The translations under genes were made by a program, and so were the position numbers. Below are positions 10,119 through 21,983 of a stretch of 64,000 bases of DNA, piece after piece. How positions within the stretch are numbered: position 1 is the first letter of the stretch; every line of letters begins with the position of its first letter. The stretch comes from Ustulina deusta (Eukaryota; Ascomycota; Sordariomycetes; Xylariales; Xylariaceae), in contig JAJNNX010000048.1 in NCBI GenBank assembly GCA_023159155.1, positions 310,001 to 374,000 of the forward strand. The letters are read 5' to 3'. A model generated the notes under the pieces. That model was not told the DNA's origin. It saw only the letters and a program-made list of their open reading frames with translations, and did no database searches.

Positions 10119-10343
10119 GAAGTATCATAAATAAACGATAAGAAGGTGAAAGGGGTAGCCCAATGGGGACTAAAATAGGTTTCACTCAGAGAAAGCTGGC
10201 CTTGCTCTTTGATTCGAGTAGAGTTAGAACAACACTGTAGTTTTATGTACAACGTCTTGGTCGAGTGGACAAACTTACGCCAAGTAGCTCTACAGTGTGG
10301 AGGGTTTCCGCGCGATAGCTACTTAGAGGCTAGAGCAAGAACG

Positions 10344-10703
10344 TCAATAACTCGGGGGCGTCCTAGATCTAAGACAGGATAACACATCTCCATTAGTTCG
10401 GTTCTGAAGGGGGTGCATGGCAACAGGATGTGGAGGCTCTTCTATGTCTGGTAGAGTAGAAATTTTAGACTGCTCAGGATATTTACGAGTTAATTGAGCA
10501 ACATATCCGAAGATATCCGTACTACCCGAAGTAACCGGCGAGTTTCCTTGCCTGGACAAGACTTCGGAAGCGTATTGCCACCAGGTGCTCTGCTTTGTAT
10601 CAACAGACCATATTCTTCTGAGACATATATTAATTAAGATTAAGCACCCTTTAAGATATGCCCCGAGATTGGGTACCCAACTCTCGTAGTAGTAGTTAAC
10701 CAT
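10344..10703 (-). CDS. Doubtful small hypothetical ORF
   Basis: Open frame of 119 residues with an amphipathic start (YLKGCLILINICLRRIW) and a Pro/Ser-rich end. It has no recognised domain. It could be the C-terminal remnant of a fungal regulatory protein, since such proteins often end in this way, but that is speculation. Upstream sequence shows no matching exon. Confidence 0.25.
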   Translation of the reverse strand: MVNYYYESWVPNLGAYLKGCLILINICLRRIWSVDTKQSTWWQYASEVLSRQGNSPVTSGSTDIFGYVAQLTRKYPEQSKISTLPDIEEPPHPVAMHPLQNRTNGDVLSCLRSRTPPSY

Positions 10704-10771
10704 TGCGGTATTCTAGATTCCGGCCTGAAATGCTACTACAGAGTTAGGACTCATTACCTCCGTCGAATATC

Positions 10772-11799
10772 ATGTCTCCCTCTGCCACCGATTCCGGCAT
10801 ATTGGAGAGTGCTCATGGCCAGAATCTCACAGGAGATGAAAGAGCAAAAGCCCTCAAGGCTAGCAGCAAAGATCGACCTCTTGACGTCTTTTCCTATGGC
10901 CCACACCCAATCTCTGGTCACCAAACAAAGCCCATTAAGCAGATACGCATTCCAAAGTTCGCATCTCTAGAGGATGAGAGAGAATGGCGGAAATTACACC
11001 ATGCGGCGGCCCTTAGGTGGCTTGGCCTCAACGGGTATAACAACGAAGGCGCCGGTGGTCATGTCACAGTCCGTGACCCGATCCTACCGGACCATTTTTG
11101 GATCAACCCTCACGCTGTCTCGTTCAGCTACATGAGGCCGGAGGATCTCTGCTTAGTCAACGAAAGCGGAGAAGTTGTCGAGCCGGGCAATATGCATGCA
11201 GTTAATCCCGCCGGCTTTGCGATCCATGTCGCTGTCCACCAGGCACGCCCCGACGTTGTGGCGGCCTGTCATTGTCATTCTGTTCCAACCAAAGCTTTTT
11301 CGGCACTAGGCTGTAAATTAGAGCCCATCAACCAGGATGCTTGTCGCTTCTATGAAGACCACGCCATTTACGAGGGATTTAACGGCATCGTCCTTGCTCA
11401 CGAAGAAGGTCGTCGCATTGGAAGAGCACTAGGGAACAACAAGGCGGTGATCCTGGCAAACCATGGTATACTGACGGTAGCAAAGAGTGTGGATGCCGCC
11501 ACATTCCTTTTTGGGGCTCTGGACAGGTGTATTCAGGCCCAGTTACTGGCGGACGCTGCAGCGGCCGGAAGAGGAACCAGCACACTCAAAGTTGGACACG
11601 AGGAGGCGCAATACACGCGACGCATTTATACAGACGAAATGGAGTATAATATGTTCCAATCATGGTGAGGTTTACTCTACATTGAAGGGCTACTATGTTG
11701 CTCAACTAACATTGGGTTGTTAGTTTTGAAGATGTCGTCAGAGCATCCAATGGCGAACTACCCATGTGTACAGGCAAGGAGATACCGAGGATTGATTAA
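10772..11799 (+). CDS. Class II aldolase/adducin-fold protein, paralog 2
   Basis: Two exons, 10772-11664 and 11724-11799, 322 residues. The second exon follows a 59-bp intron (GTGAGG donor, CTAAC branch at 11705-11709, TAG acceptor) and adds 25 residues that match the family's C-terminal extension; without splicing the frame stops after FQSW. Likely zinc ligands are His167 and His169 (CHCHS) and His231 (ANHGIL). The position of the FucA catalytic Glu is Gly148 by my alignment. An N-terminal extension of about 60 residues contains no targeting signal that I can see. It shares the start MSPSAT with the neighbouring paralog at 7831, suggesting local duplication, but the cores are diverged. Confidence 0.87.
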
Positions 11800-12712
11800 A
11801 CTTAAGTTACGGATGAATTAGATGCACACTGTTCCCAGCGGCGAACGGAATGGAGTGGGTTAAGTGCAAGTGGCTGAAAAAGGGGCTGCATAGCCACTTT
11901 GTGGCTACACATGTCGAGTAAACGGTCAATACCACTACTTTTTCTTTTAGCTAGTTAATTGCGCTGAATCCAAATTTTTATTACAATAGTCTAGTTACCC
12001 GATTGAAAGGTCTAGTAATTGTACTTGGAAGTGTAGGTTTCGCCTATCTCCTCGTATACGAGCGAGGTGAGTACCCCTTCGATAAGAGCCGATCCACATT
12101 TCCCACTTCAACCTTAGCCTAGGGGATGGACAGTTGCGAACTTTAACCTGTATTTTATTCATTTATGACCCTTATTCCCTTCTGTGACGTATGCTCAATA
12201 CCACCATCGAGGTTCGGCCTAAGTCTTGCCGAGTGTGGAGCTTGTAATTCGCATCTGTAGAAAATCGGGATGGCATAGATTCGGATTTTATTTGTCGAAA
12301 GACTACTTTATGGAGAGAACCCGTGGAACTGTAATTTTTTGCTCTCATCAGTGGTAAGAGAATTTCTACAGTCTTTTTCACCTTCTGCTAAACGAGCTAC
12401 GAAAAATTTGTTGATTTTCTACCTACCCAACCCACAGCAACCAACCAATAATCGTAGGCGTCAGACAAGGGCTATCCGGCTAGCCAATACCGAAATCTGG
12501 GGTTCTCCGGAATTGGAGTAGAGAAAGATCACTGGAATCCTGCACCTAGCCATGAGTGAAAATGGCGGGGGTCAACGGGCTTTAGCTTATAGCTACTCCC
12601 AGGTTCCTTCGCCCCTTAAGTAGCCGGTGATGCGCCCGGCTATCTCTCTATCGCCTCGATATCCGGCCCTCATGCCTTTTCCAGGCCTCAAGAACAGCAC
12701 TCATGAATCATA
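11800..12712. other. Intergenic region carrying a dispersed repeat
   Basis: Contains the repeat at about 11880-12076 (listed separately) and the promoter of the Zn2Cys6 gene. No gene recognised; the minus-strand frame at 12172-12381 has no domain. Confidence 0.5.
11880..12076 (+). repeat. Dispersed repeat element (about 200 bp)
   Basis: Begins with an imperfect palindrome AGCCACTTTGTGGCT (11892-11906), continues through AT-rich sequence and ends with GGAAGTGTAGG...CCTATCTCCTC and GAGGTGAGTACCCCTT. The same palindrome and the same end block occur at 35504-35518 and 35677-35730 in the same order. It looks like a short non-autonomous transposable element or solo LTR. Confidence 0.65.
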
Positions 12713-15003
12713 ATGGAATCTAGAGCGTCCAGCGGCACTCCCTCTACACAAACCCCGCGGCCCATTCCAGACGTGGAAGCTGGACTCACAAGACAGCGGA
12801 AGCGAGTTGGCCGGGCATGTGATTCTTGTAAGCGGTAAGCCTCTCCCCATTTGTTAGTTCCCCAGTTGTCCGTTTTTCTTCAGCTAATCGGGCTCATGCA
12901 CTCCTCTTGCATGTGCGGGCAACCCGAGAAGCTCTTGACATGTGTAAGTTCTGGGAGCCTTGATGGTTAAGCTTCTTGGCAGGAAAAAGATACGATGTAA
13001 CGGACGGCAGCCATGCTTCAGGTGCCTCCGAGACCAGATATCGTGCAAGTATCAGACACCATATGCGCGAGGCAAGAGGAGAGCGTTAGTGAGACCAAAC
13101 TCGATGGTAGATACAGGGCCTACAGCGCCAATGCAACGCCCATCTCAATCCCAAGATTCCGCTTGGCAGGGGTTGACCAGCCCACAGCATCTCCAACCCG
13201 GCAACCCGGAAGCCAAGGGCCGTTCTTCGCGTGCATCTCCCGAACCAGGTGAACAGGATAGACAGGGGCATTTTGTCGGCGCTTCTTCCGGTCTGACCTT
13301 TCTGCTTCGTCTCCAGCGCCGCCTCCACCGCGACCCGGATACCACTCCTAAGACATCGGTGTTCACATTAGGGGATGCCGTGCTACCGGCTTTTGATGAG
13401 ACATCCTTCACAATACCTCCGCGACAAGAGGCTGAAGCTACTCTGAAGACATATTTCGAATTGGCCTCTCCAACATATCGGTTCTTGCATCGGCCGACCG
13501 TGGAAGGTTGGATGCGCGAACTCTATACAAATGGGAATATCACAGGTGGCAATTTCTATAGCAAGTATGCAGTGGTGCTGACCATGCTAGCCCAAGGCAA
13601 TAGATATATAGGATCCAATTCTAATAGCTCAGATGTGGAAACTGGGTAGGTGATTATTATCTTACTCATTCTCTCCTACTATACCTTTTACCAACCCTTT
13701 TGCTAGAGTTCAGTGCTTCCTAGCTGCACAGCAAGCAATTAGTCGAGAGACCGGACCAGCATCTCTTCCAACTGCACAGGCACTCCTTGGGTCCTGTTTT
13801 TATACTCTCACGCGATCACGGCTAGCTCATTGTTGGAGTTTATTTGGAACAGCCTCAAGACTCATCTTGGCGCTTGGTCTCCACCGGAGGAAAAAAATAC
13901 CTGAAGGGGGACCGGTCCCTCCTACTGGATACATAGAGCTGGAATGTGGCAAACGAACATTTTGGTGTGCCTATACCCTAGACAGGTATCTCAGTGCTAT
14001 CCTAGGCCGTCCCTGTGCTTTCCATGATGAGGACATCGACCAAGATCCTCCGGCCATTGTTGAAGATCAAAATCTCAAGTCAGACTCAATTATTGCTGAT
14101 AGTAAGAGAAACATGAACACCATGCTAGCTCCTCTTTGTCATCGGGCATTATCTCTTATTTTAAGCGAGACGCTACGTCGACTTTATGGCATCAAGTCAC
14201 TAGACAAAGCTACCCAGTACACGACTATGAACGAGCTCGGCGCCAAGGTAGATGCGTGGAAGCAGGATCTGCCGGCTTTCTTAAATGCCGAAAAGGTAGA
14301 TTCGAAGCTGCTAGTCCCTCTTTTCCGAAGACAGAGCAATATACTCGGCCTGGCCTCTGCACATGTCAGCATCTTGATATATCGATCGTGTTTATTTAGC
14401 GACTACGAGAAGAACCTCACTACATTATCCCAAGCGACTAAGGACAACGTGACTAAATGTGTCAATTCCGCTATGGAAATCGTTACTGTCGTCGACCGCA
14501 TGGTTGAATCGGGGCAGTTCTACGCTGCTTCTTGGTTCTCCCATTATCAAGCCTTTTGTGCAGTCGTGGTCTTGTATACTTACACTATTAGGTGCAAATT
14601 GGATCGGACTATTTGGGGAAGATACTACCATGCCGCCGAGCGCTGCCAGGGTTGGGTTAGCACCGTTGCAAATATTGATTCCTTGGCACAGCGACTATGG
14701 GTGATCATGGAGGAGTTTCGGCTGGAAGTACTCAACCAACTAGGGGACGAGTCGCCGGACTCACATGATATTGCGAACCAGCTCTCGAATAGCATGGAAG
14801 AGTCAGGACTGCCACTGATACAAGAACCAATAAACCCTGAGTCTGTAACTCCAGAAAGCAATACTAGCTTTTTGGACCTACCAAGTTGGGAGCAGTTAGA
14901 TTCTTTGGTTGGTCTGCTAACGCCAAATTTCACGCCAAGTACTAATACCAGGCAGGCGTTGGATCTGGGAATTGTCCTCCCTGACGAATCTATGGTGTAT
15001 TGA
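12713..15003 (+). CDS. Zn2Cys6 transcription factor with fungal_trans domain
   Basis: Three exons, 12713-12834, 12983-13645 and 13707-15003, giving 693 residues. The first intron (148 bp) splits the zinc cluster between Lys40 and Arg41. The assembled cluster is C36-x2-C39-x6-C46-x5-C52-x2-C55-x6-C62, which fits the binuclear zinc consensus exactly. The middle-homology (fungal_trans) domain spans roughly 150-480, with the hallmark RTFWCAYTLDRYLSAILGRP near residue 345 followed by DEDIDQDPP. The C-terminus is acidic and Ser/Asn-rich, plausible as an activation region. It is a nuclear DNA-binding regulator. Its position between the second aldolase-like gene and the enolase-superfamily gene, in the same orientation as both, suggests it controls them; targets are inferred. 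Confidence 0.92.
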
Positions 15004-16029
15004 AACACCTCACTCGCTCTTTAAATGTTGTGGTACCCATGTATTGCTTCGGGTGTCAAATACTATCTCGATGAATCTTTCTTGGCCATTAAGCTTCTGT
15101 ACTATGGGATTTACTCTCCAGAGTCTTGGGGTCTTGAATGAACCTTGGGGGGCATCGGCACCATTTCTTTGTAAACAACTTATACTTAGCATTCTAGCAT
15201 TGGCAAAGAGCCAATCTTGATAATCACGGCGGAGTCGTGACGGCATCGCACGGGTTGTGTGTATGGCTTCTCTTCTCCACTTCACACTACAGGCTCGTCG
15301 AGGTTAATATAGGGTAGGATCATGCATGGTACCTGGAATCTAGAGAAATATACGCATTTTTAAGGTCTAATGGCCTACGCGATTAATACTAGAATTAGAA
15401 GGACGCTCCCCCTTAAATGGGCACTTCTATGACGACGCTTAACAAGTGGTCACTTCATTGACGCAATAGGTCGAAATTTTCCTAGTCACATGGCCATTCA
15501 TCCGCAAGTAATGAAACATTGGGTACTAATAACATCTGTTATCCATACTGCTGAATTTTTCTGTGTAGTAAGCAGTGAAGCCCATCCGAGCACCTACCAA
15601 CCATCGAATCTTAGTCCGTCATTTAAACGCGGAGTTGCTCAAACCACGACTAGACTCACTCAGAAGTACTATCCGATGCGCTCTGGGAAAATATACGCTG
15701 AAGGCAAGTTCGGGAGTTAGTTATGGGAACAGATTCCGCTCCCGGCTATAACGGGTGTGCTAGGGGGGGGATATTACCCGGGTTTACCAGAGTCTCCGGC
15801 GGGGTGCTCTGGCAGTTGGGTAACCCCCTCCGTCGGCGCCGACCACGGCGTATATGCTATTTGATAGAGAAGCCCAGTCGAAATATATACGAAGCGTATA
15901 TCGAATAGGTAGGTAGTACTACGAGGGTTGTACTTCGAAATGACACCATAAATCCGTACGTTACTGCGTGACAAGGTGAGGGATACTAGTTTCCGTGGAA
16001 AAGCAGTCTACTTATGGGAAAACTCACAG
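15004..16029. other. Intergenic region, promoter of the enolase-superfamily gene
   Basis: No gene recognised. The frame upstream of 16030 stays open to 15976 but contains only GTG as a possible earlier start. Sequence at 15755-15850 is GC-rich with G and C runs; nothing further can be named. Confidence 0.45.
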
Positions 16030-17208
16030 ATGGCCCCCAAAGAACAAATCATCAAAAGTATTGAGCCCTTACATGTAGGGCAGTTCATGTTTTGCCGCGT
16101 TGTAACGAATGAGGGCATCGTGGGATATGGAGAGGCCGGAATCTGGGGTCACATCGAAGCCGCAGCAACGTGCATCAAGCGTTTCGCCGAATATCTTGTT
16201 GGTAAACGCGCATTCGACATAGAGCATCATTGGAATGTTATGCACCGTTTTAGTTATTTCCAGGGTCTTGCCATCAACGCCGCAATCTCGGCTATTGACA
16301 TTGCACTCTGGGACATCAAGGGCAAAGCCCTCGGTGTCCCCATCTACGAGCTACTCGGGGGCGCCTGTCGGACAAAAGCCAGGGTTTACGGCCACATCTA
16401 TGAGAAGACGATTGAGAAAGTTCTAGAAGAATGCCAACGCAAGATGAACGCGGGCTTCACTGCCTTGGGACATATCAACCCCTTCTTGGATGAAGGGAAT
16501 GACCAGGTGTATTTCAAGACACACGTGAAGAAAATGCAGGACGCTATCGACAATGTGAAGCGGATGCGCGCCGTTGTCGGCGATAAAGTCGATCTACTCA
16601 TCGAACTACACCGCCGCTTAACCCCAGCGGAAGCCATCACGTTCTCGAACGGCATCAAGGACACCTATCCAATGCTTGTGGAGGATCCAATCCGGCCCGA
16701 GAATGCCGACGCGATGGCGCGTGTTGCCGACCGCATCGCCGTACCCATCAGCACAGGGGAGCGATTTTGCACTATATACGAATTTCAGGCACTTTTAGCG
16801 CGCAACGCAGTCGAGTACGCGCGCATCGACGTCGCCGTGTGCGGCAGCATCACGGGGGCCAAGAAGGCAGCAGCCCTGGCAGAGGCACACCACGTGCAGG
16901 TAGTTCCGCACAACCCGCTTTCTCCGGTCGGTCTGGCCGCCTGTCTACAAATCGCAGCCGCGATTCCCAACTTCGCCATCCAGGAGTACACAACGGGATT
17001 TGAGGCAGGTGTCTTTGAGAGTACGTTGAAGCATCTCGGGAGTGATATCGTGGACCACGTGCCCCTTCCGAAGGATGGCTTTGTCGATATCCCTTCCCGC
17101 CCGGGACTAGGAGTGCAGCTTCTAGAGAATGCTCAGTCGATCCGCCCTCCTCTAGTGCAGTCGATTTCGATGAGACTGCACAAGGATGGCTTTGTGGTCG
17201 ATCAGTGA
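16030..17208 (+). CDS. Enolase-superfamily sugar-acid dehydratase (mandelate racemase/galactonate dehydratase type)
   Basis: Single-exon gene, 392 residues, from the first in-frame ATG. The N-terminal capping domain (about 1-125) contains NEGIVGYGEAG and ends with the AIDIALWDIKGKALGVPIYELLGG block. The barrel follows. Likely Mg2+ ligands are Glu192 (IELH), Glu218 (VEDP) and Glu244 (STGER). His194 and His294 (VVPHNPLSPVG) match the catalytic histidines of D-galactonate dehydratase. These enzymes dehydrate an aldonic acid to a 2-keto-3-deoxy sugar acid. The first ligand is Glu rather than the more usual Asp. The exact substrate cannot be read from the sequence. Products of this reaction are cleaved by aldolases in known pathways, which fits the nearby aldolase-fold genes. 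Confidence 0.9.
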   Translation: MAPKEQIIKSIEPLHVGQFMFCRVVTNEGIVGYGEAGIWGHIEAAATCIKRFAEYLVGKRAFDIEHHWNVMHRFSYFQGLAINAAISAIDIALWDIKGKALGVPIYELLGGACRTKARVYGHIYEKTIEKVLEECQRKMNAGFTALGHINPFLDEGNDQVYFKTHVKKMQDAIDNVKRMRAVVGDKVDLLIELHRRLTPAEAITFSNGIKDTYPMLVEDPIRPENADAMARVADRIAVPISTGERFCTIYEFQALLARNAVEYARIDVAVCGSITGAKKAAALAEAHHVQVVPHNPLSPVGLAACLQIAAAIPNFAIQEYTTGFEAGVFESTLKHLGSDIVDHVPLPKDGFVDIPSRPGLGVQLLENAQSIRPPLVQSISMRLHKDGFVVDQ

Positions 17209-18493
17209 CCAAAGACGATCTGAGTCCCTAGTCGCAGATGAAGAGTTCGGGAGTGCGTTACAGCAGCCAAACGTCTGTATACTTAGTGCAAAGGGCATAA
17301 GATATGAGTGAAAAGGCAATAAGAACCCCATTTAGTAGATTGTATACGGCGGAGGAGGCTCTACGTTCGCAATGCCCTAGGGTTTCTATTTCCCAGCGTC
17401 TCTACACCAACATCTCATTGCTTGTATTCTTCTCCGGAAGGCGTAATGGCATACCAGCGCTCGAATTTCAATGCTGTCGCAGGTACAAACCATCCTCAAA
17501 ATTTCCCTTAGCGTGGGTGGCATCGGCTCAAATCTTCCATGGGGCCTAAGAGACTCTGACGAGATAACAGAGGAAACCGACAGAATTGGTCGGCTCGAGT
17601 AGTTTACTGGCGGTATTCACGGACTGGCAATCACTTGATCATCTCACCCTTCGGAACACCAACCTCAAGACTGTCATAAACTGTTGGCTGGTCGCCAGTC
17701 CGTCGATCGCTGAAGAGCAAAAAGGGAGAAGAAAAAGATCCGTTGGGAGAGAACACATCCACGACCTCCATTAGTCTTACTAAATCTTCACGCTCATTTC
17801 TTTGTTTTCCATGTGCACACTCTAATTCCTGTTCACTTTTGCGATAGCCATTAACCGATAGGATGTAGCTCCCTCTATCTTATAACATTAACCTAAACGC
17901 CACACTGAACAATAGGTTAGCAAGACGACGGCTACAATGCGTTCAAGGAAGAGCTAAACTATGCGGACAGTCCCTGGTAGGCTACCTTATCTCTAATATA
18001 CCTAAAAACCTCTACCTAGGTAGTAGTCATGGGACGGAGCATCCACGCCAATGACTCATGGGTTCGATGATTGGGATGTGCTTCCTCCTGCGGACCGAGC
18101 TGGGCCGGGGCCACTCCGGCTGCTTCCTGCAATTCGTCGAGGATTCCCACGCGAACGGTTAACTCCGGATTCACCTCTGCCAAATCTTCATGATCCATAG
18201 CCGGCGATATCCCCGAGGGATAATGCTACGAACCACTTCCTTCAAGAGCTCCCCCTTGTCGCGCATGCTTGACGCCAGGTCAAGGATCTCGCCCTAGCCT
18301 ATCTAGTCCGTCGAGTAGACTAAGTAGACTAAAGAGACTAAGCAACTGCCGCAGTAGCTAAGCTGGGGATGATTTGCTAAATATAGCTGATCCGGCACAA
18401 CCACAAGCGGCTCTTGCCACAGTTTTTATATCCACTGACCCACCAAAACTACGATATGAAGCTACTTGTGATCTGCCCCAGACATATTCGCAT
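17209..18493. other. Intergenic region, no gene recognised
   Basis: Short open frames only. A TACCTAGGTA palindrome lies at 18013-18022, and GACTA repeats occur around 18310-18345. Confidence 0.5.
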
Positions 18494-18567
18494 GGTTTCG
18501 TGGTGTAGTTGGTTATCACGTCAGTCTAACACACTGAAGGTCTCCGGTTCAAGTCCGGGCGAAATCA
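18494..18567 (+). tRNA. tRNA-Val(AAC)
   Basis: 74-nt cloverleaf. Acceptor stem GGTTTCG pairs with CGAAATC (one G-U), discriminator A. The anticodon arm TCAGT-CTAACAC-ACTGA gives anticodon AAC. The T arm CCGG-TTCAAGT-CCGG contains the B box. The 3' flank has T runs (TTTTTCTCTTTTT, from about 18588) suitable as a Pol III terminator. Confidence 0.93.
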
Positions 18568-19143
18568 TAATAGCCACTCGGTGTTCCTTTTTCTCTTTTT
18601 CTCCTTTGCCCCTTTTCCCTAAAGCAATAAGTAAGTCGGTTAAAGTGTCTTGATTTTTGAATTCTTGGATCACCTAAGCTTTTCTTAGTTTCTACTGTTT
18701 ACCTCGAGTTACTAAGCTGTCATATATAGGTACGTTTTTCCTTCTTTATAACCGCACGTACGGACTTAAAAAAGAAGCCTATAGAATGAAGTACGCATTT
18801 AAATCAGCTGGGTAATTCAGTAATGAACCATTCAGCATTTATCACAATATTCAAGGTGCCCAAATTTGTTACCTCACCCAACCCGGCAACCCAAGAAGCC
18901 TCATAACCATGAGAGTGTAGAGAGGGATAAAAAATTAGAACGGAAGTTGGTAATGGTTTGGCCGTTGTGCATATTCGCACCAAAGGGGAAAGTCTAGGCG
19001 CGTATGACGCGCGTGGAAATTGTGATCGCGCTAAAGTATGCATTGTTGCGCAAATAGCCTAGGATGTACAAGCGACAGCTTTGCTATAATATACGGAATA
19101 CTCTCTTTGTTCCCTTTGTCGCATGCCAGAAAGTCGGGATTGA

Positions 19144-19184
19144 GGGGGGCAAAAAAAGGGGGAGGGGGGGAGGGGGGAGGGGGG
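19144..19184 (+). repeat. G-rich tract with quadruplex potential
   Basis: Five runs of 5-7 guanines (19144-49, 58-62, 64-70, 72-77, 79-84) separated by single A residues, apart from one 8-base gap after the first run. This fits a G-quadruplex pattern on the plus strand. Confidence 0.8.
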
Positions 19185-21956
19185 AAGGAAATAAATAACT
19201 TCGGCCTCCTTAAGGGACTAGGTTGATGTTAATATTTAAGAATTTTCTGCCTCTTTACTGGGGGTAACCCCCTTGCTATCCAAGTCTAGGACAACAGCTC
19301 AATCGGCTACAATGGCGACAGTATTTTGACAATAGGGTATTGTGCAGAGTATGCTGATGCTCGCGGCTGGGGTGCTACGGTATTGCTACAAAGGCTAAAA
19401 TGTAGGAAGGTTAGTCCCTGAGTCTTGGGGAATATTCAGGGGCCAGCAGGAATTGGGAATCGGACAGCGAGTTGAAGATCCTGTTGGCGATGACCCGGGG
19501 CCAGTGTCCGTAGTCGTAGGAGAACTATCACTCCTTCAACATCCCATGCCTTGATGCTGGCCTTGCAGACAGATACTCAAACTCATACCCCCTTGTTGAT
19601 ACATGACATGATTCGCGTCAATGTATAGAACTGGTATGTAATCTGCTTTTTGAAACATTGTGGAATACATGATCGCTAGTACGATGTTCCCATTTGCATG
19701 AGGAGACGTGCAATGTTTACCCAAGAATCAATTCGCATCTCCCATTGCCGACTCGTCCCGCTACGTATTGGTAATTTTCACGGAACAGATGGAGATATGT
19801 TGATCTGGTTTATCACTAGCCTCACTACTAGTGTCTTTCAGGCCTGATTGAGAGCATGGGCTAGCCAGCCAGGCGTCTATTAGAGGAGACATAGCTAGCC
19901 GGGTGAATTGGATGGCGCGAGAGAAAATCCCGTGTTAGAATGCTTAAGATGAAATTCCCCGCGCAATAAATTGGGTGCGTATTCATGCAATGTATCGTCA
20001 TGCTCATCCGCCATGGAGGCGATAATTTCGCATTGCCCAGAGGGAGGCTCAAAGGCAACGGGTTCTCGATTTTCTTGCTAATTATGCATCCCATTCCTGG
20101 CAAATCTTGGATGTATCAAGTAAGGACGACTTGATCGCCCCCCCTCCCCAAATTGAGAGATCGGCAGGGCGGGGAGACGATCCCCCACCCGATGGCGATG
20201 ATTAGATTACGCGAGCGATTACGAGGCGATTAGATGTAGGTGGATTCACCCACACCTGTCGATCAATGAATGAATGGTAGCTGCATAATTGTACCTAGGT
20301 AGTCAGAACGGCTCATAAGACACATGACGTACCTATAGTATTCGCCCCTGACTAATTTACCCGAAATGAGCGCGTTTTCTTATACTCGAACATGATCTGG
20401 ATGTGAGCATAGCTTGAGTCTCCCAGAAACAGCAATCAAACACGGATATATGCGATATTTTCAGCATCAATTCAAGATTAAGAACTTCGGCCGTCGAGTG
20501 CAAATCCAAACGCCTACCTGTGTCTAAAGACGTTGATTTCGAGGTGGTATGCACGACCGCGACCATCTGCTCTTACTCCAAGCCCTGATAAGAAGACTTT
20601 GCTTACTTATGTAGGCTACGCTGTACTAGGTAATGGATCGGGGTATATTGGACGGATAGCATTAAAATAGATAGTGTAGAACTCTGGTGCGAACGGACAA
20701 GCTGGTAATCTCCAAGAGGTCAAAGACACGTTTCGCTTGGATGTTGTCAGCGAGACTGCTATCTAGAGCCTGTCCTACTTATCAAGACCTCGGATTACCG
20801 GAGTATGTGGTCAACCCTCGATGATCATTAGTCTTCTGATTTTGTTGTCGAATCAGTATAGCGATGTCGGATTCATTTCAACCCAATATTAGGAACAGCC
20901 AGTCCTCATCTTGTAGCGCAAACTGCAATGCAATGGTACATCTCTTGAATGTTAGGTAGGCATCTCAGTCAGATTAACGTCAGACCTGTCATAGAATGAA
21001 AAACTGTCCCACCTTGTGGCAGGTTGTACGGCGAGGCGCTGTGTCAGAGATTTAGTCGCTACTGTGACATGAATCCCCGTTGCAGGTAGCAATGTGATTG
21101 GCGCGATTCTACAGTGGTAGGCGGAAACACGTTGCTGGTCGTCCACTACAGATTTCTCGTCACCATTTGCCGCTAAGCCGACATGAGGGTGCTTCGTTGT
21201 GGATAGTTGAATCCACACTGCTGGGTTCGGTTTCGGCCGACTCGCGAGTCGGAATGTCGACCGTTCGGCACCTACCTTGCTTGACGGCACATCGAATGAC
21301 TCCCCCCACAATCACAACCGAAAGGAATAGGCATGACGAATTTCGGTAGGACGCAGATTCATTACAGAGACTTAGATTACTAATACGTCGAGTATGCGCC
21401 GGGTGACACGGGGAGTATCCCGTATCTGTAGGTCCGATCAAAAACAGAGGGGCACAGGGTTGGCGGTATCAGCCCCAAAGAGCGTCGTGGTGTACGACGA
21501 ATCAACCGAGATTGCTGCACGGATAAACCCCAATTCGATTCGTCTTGGTAGCCGACTGTGTGATTTCTTTGGGGGGTTCACGACTGGACATGTCCCGAGA
21601 AGGCGAACGTAACAGCAAGAGTCGATTTGCCCACTCTCGTTATGCCCGGCAAGTTGCCATGATTGGCTTTGCGCCATGAAATCACGTGCTCTTAGTGTAG
21701 CGCTGTCTGTGATATTGTGGCTGGCGATAAAGGCGAATTCGCTAAGCGACTGACTATCGAAGACTGCGCACGACAGATGTGCCTGATGAAACAGCATCTT
21801 GGCTGGGACGACATGAATCCCCCACGTGCGAAGAGCAGGCAGTGCTGGTGCATATGGTAGGCACTGATGCGCCCTAGCCGTCCTATGTCTACCAAATGCT
21901 ACTTCTCGGCTGATGGTCTGACTAAGGATTGGCGGCGAGAGCGGCCGCTGAGCCGT

Positions 21957-21983
21957 GAACCACGAACCACGAACCACGAACCA
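21957..21983 (+). repeat. Heptamer tandem repeat (GAACCAC)
   Basis: Three perfect GAACCAC units plus a 6-base partial unit. A small minisatellite with no evident function. Confidence 0.85.

Noticed and set aside
15976..16029. Upstream extension of the enolase-superfamily frame
   Set aside because: It has only a GTG start; the ATG at 16030 fits the family N-terminus better.
16850..17212. Minus-strand frame opposite the enolase-superfamily gene
   Set aside because: Antisense shadow of a GC-rich, strongly conserved coding region.
21438..21977. 179-residue open frame on the minus strand
   Set aside because: Composition is random-like, no domain or splice partner, and the plus strand is equally open nearby.
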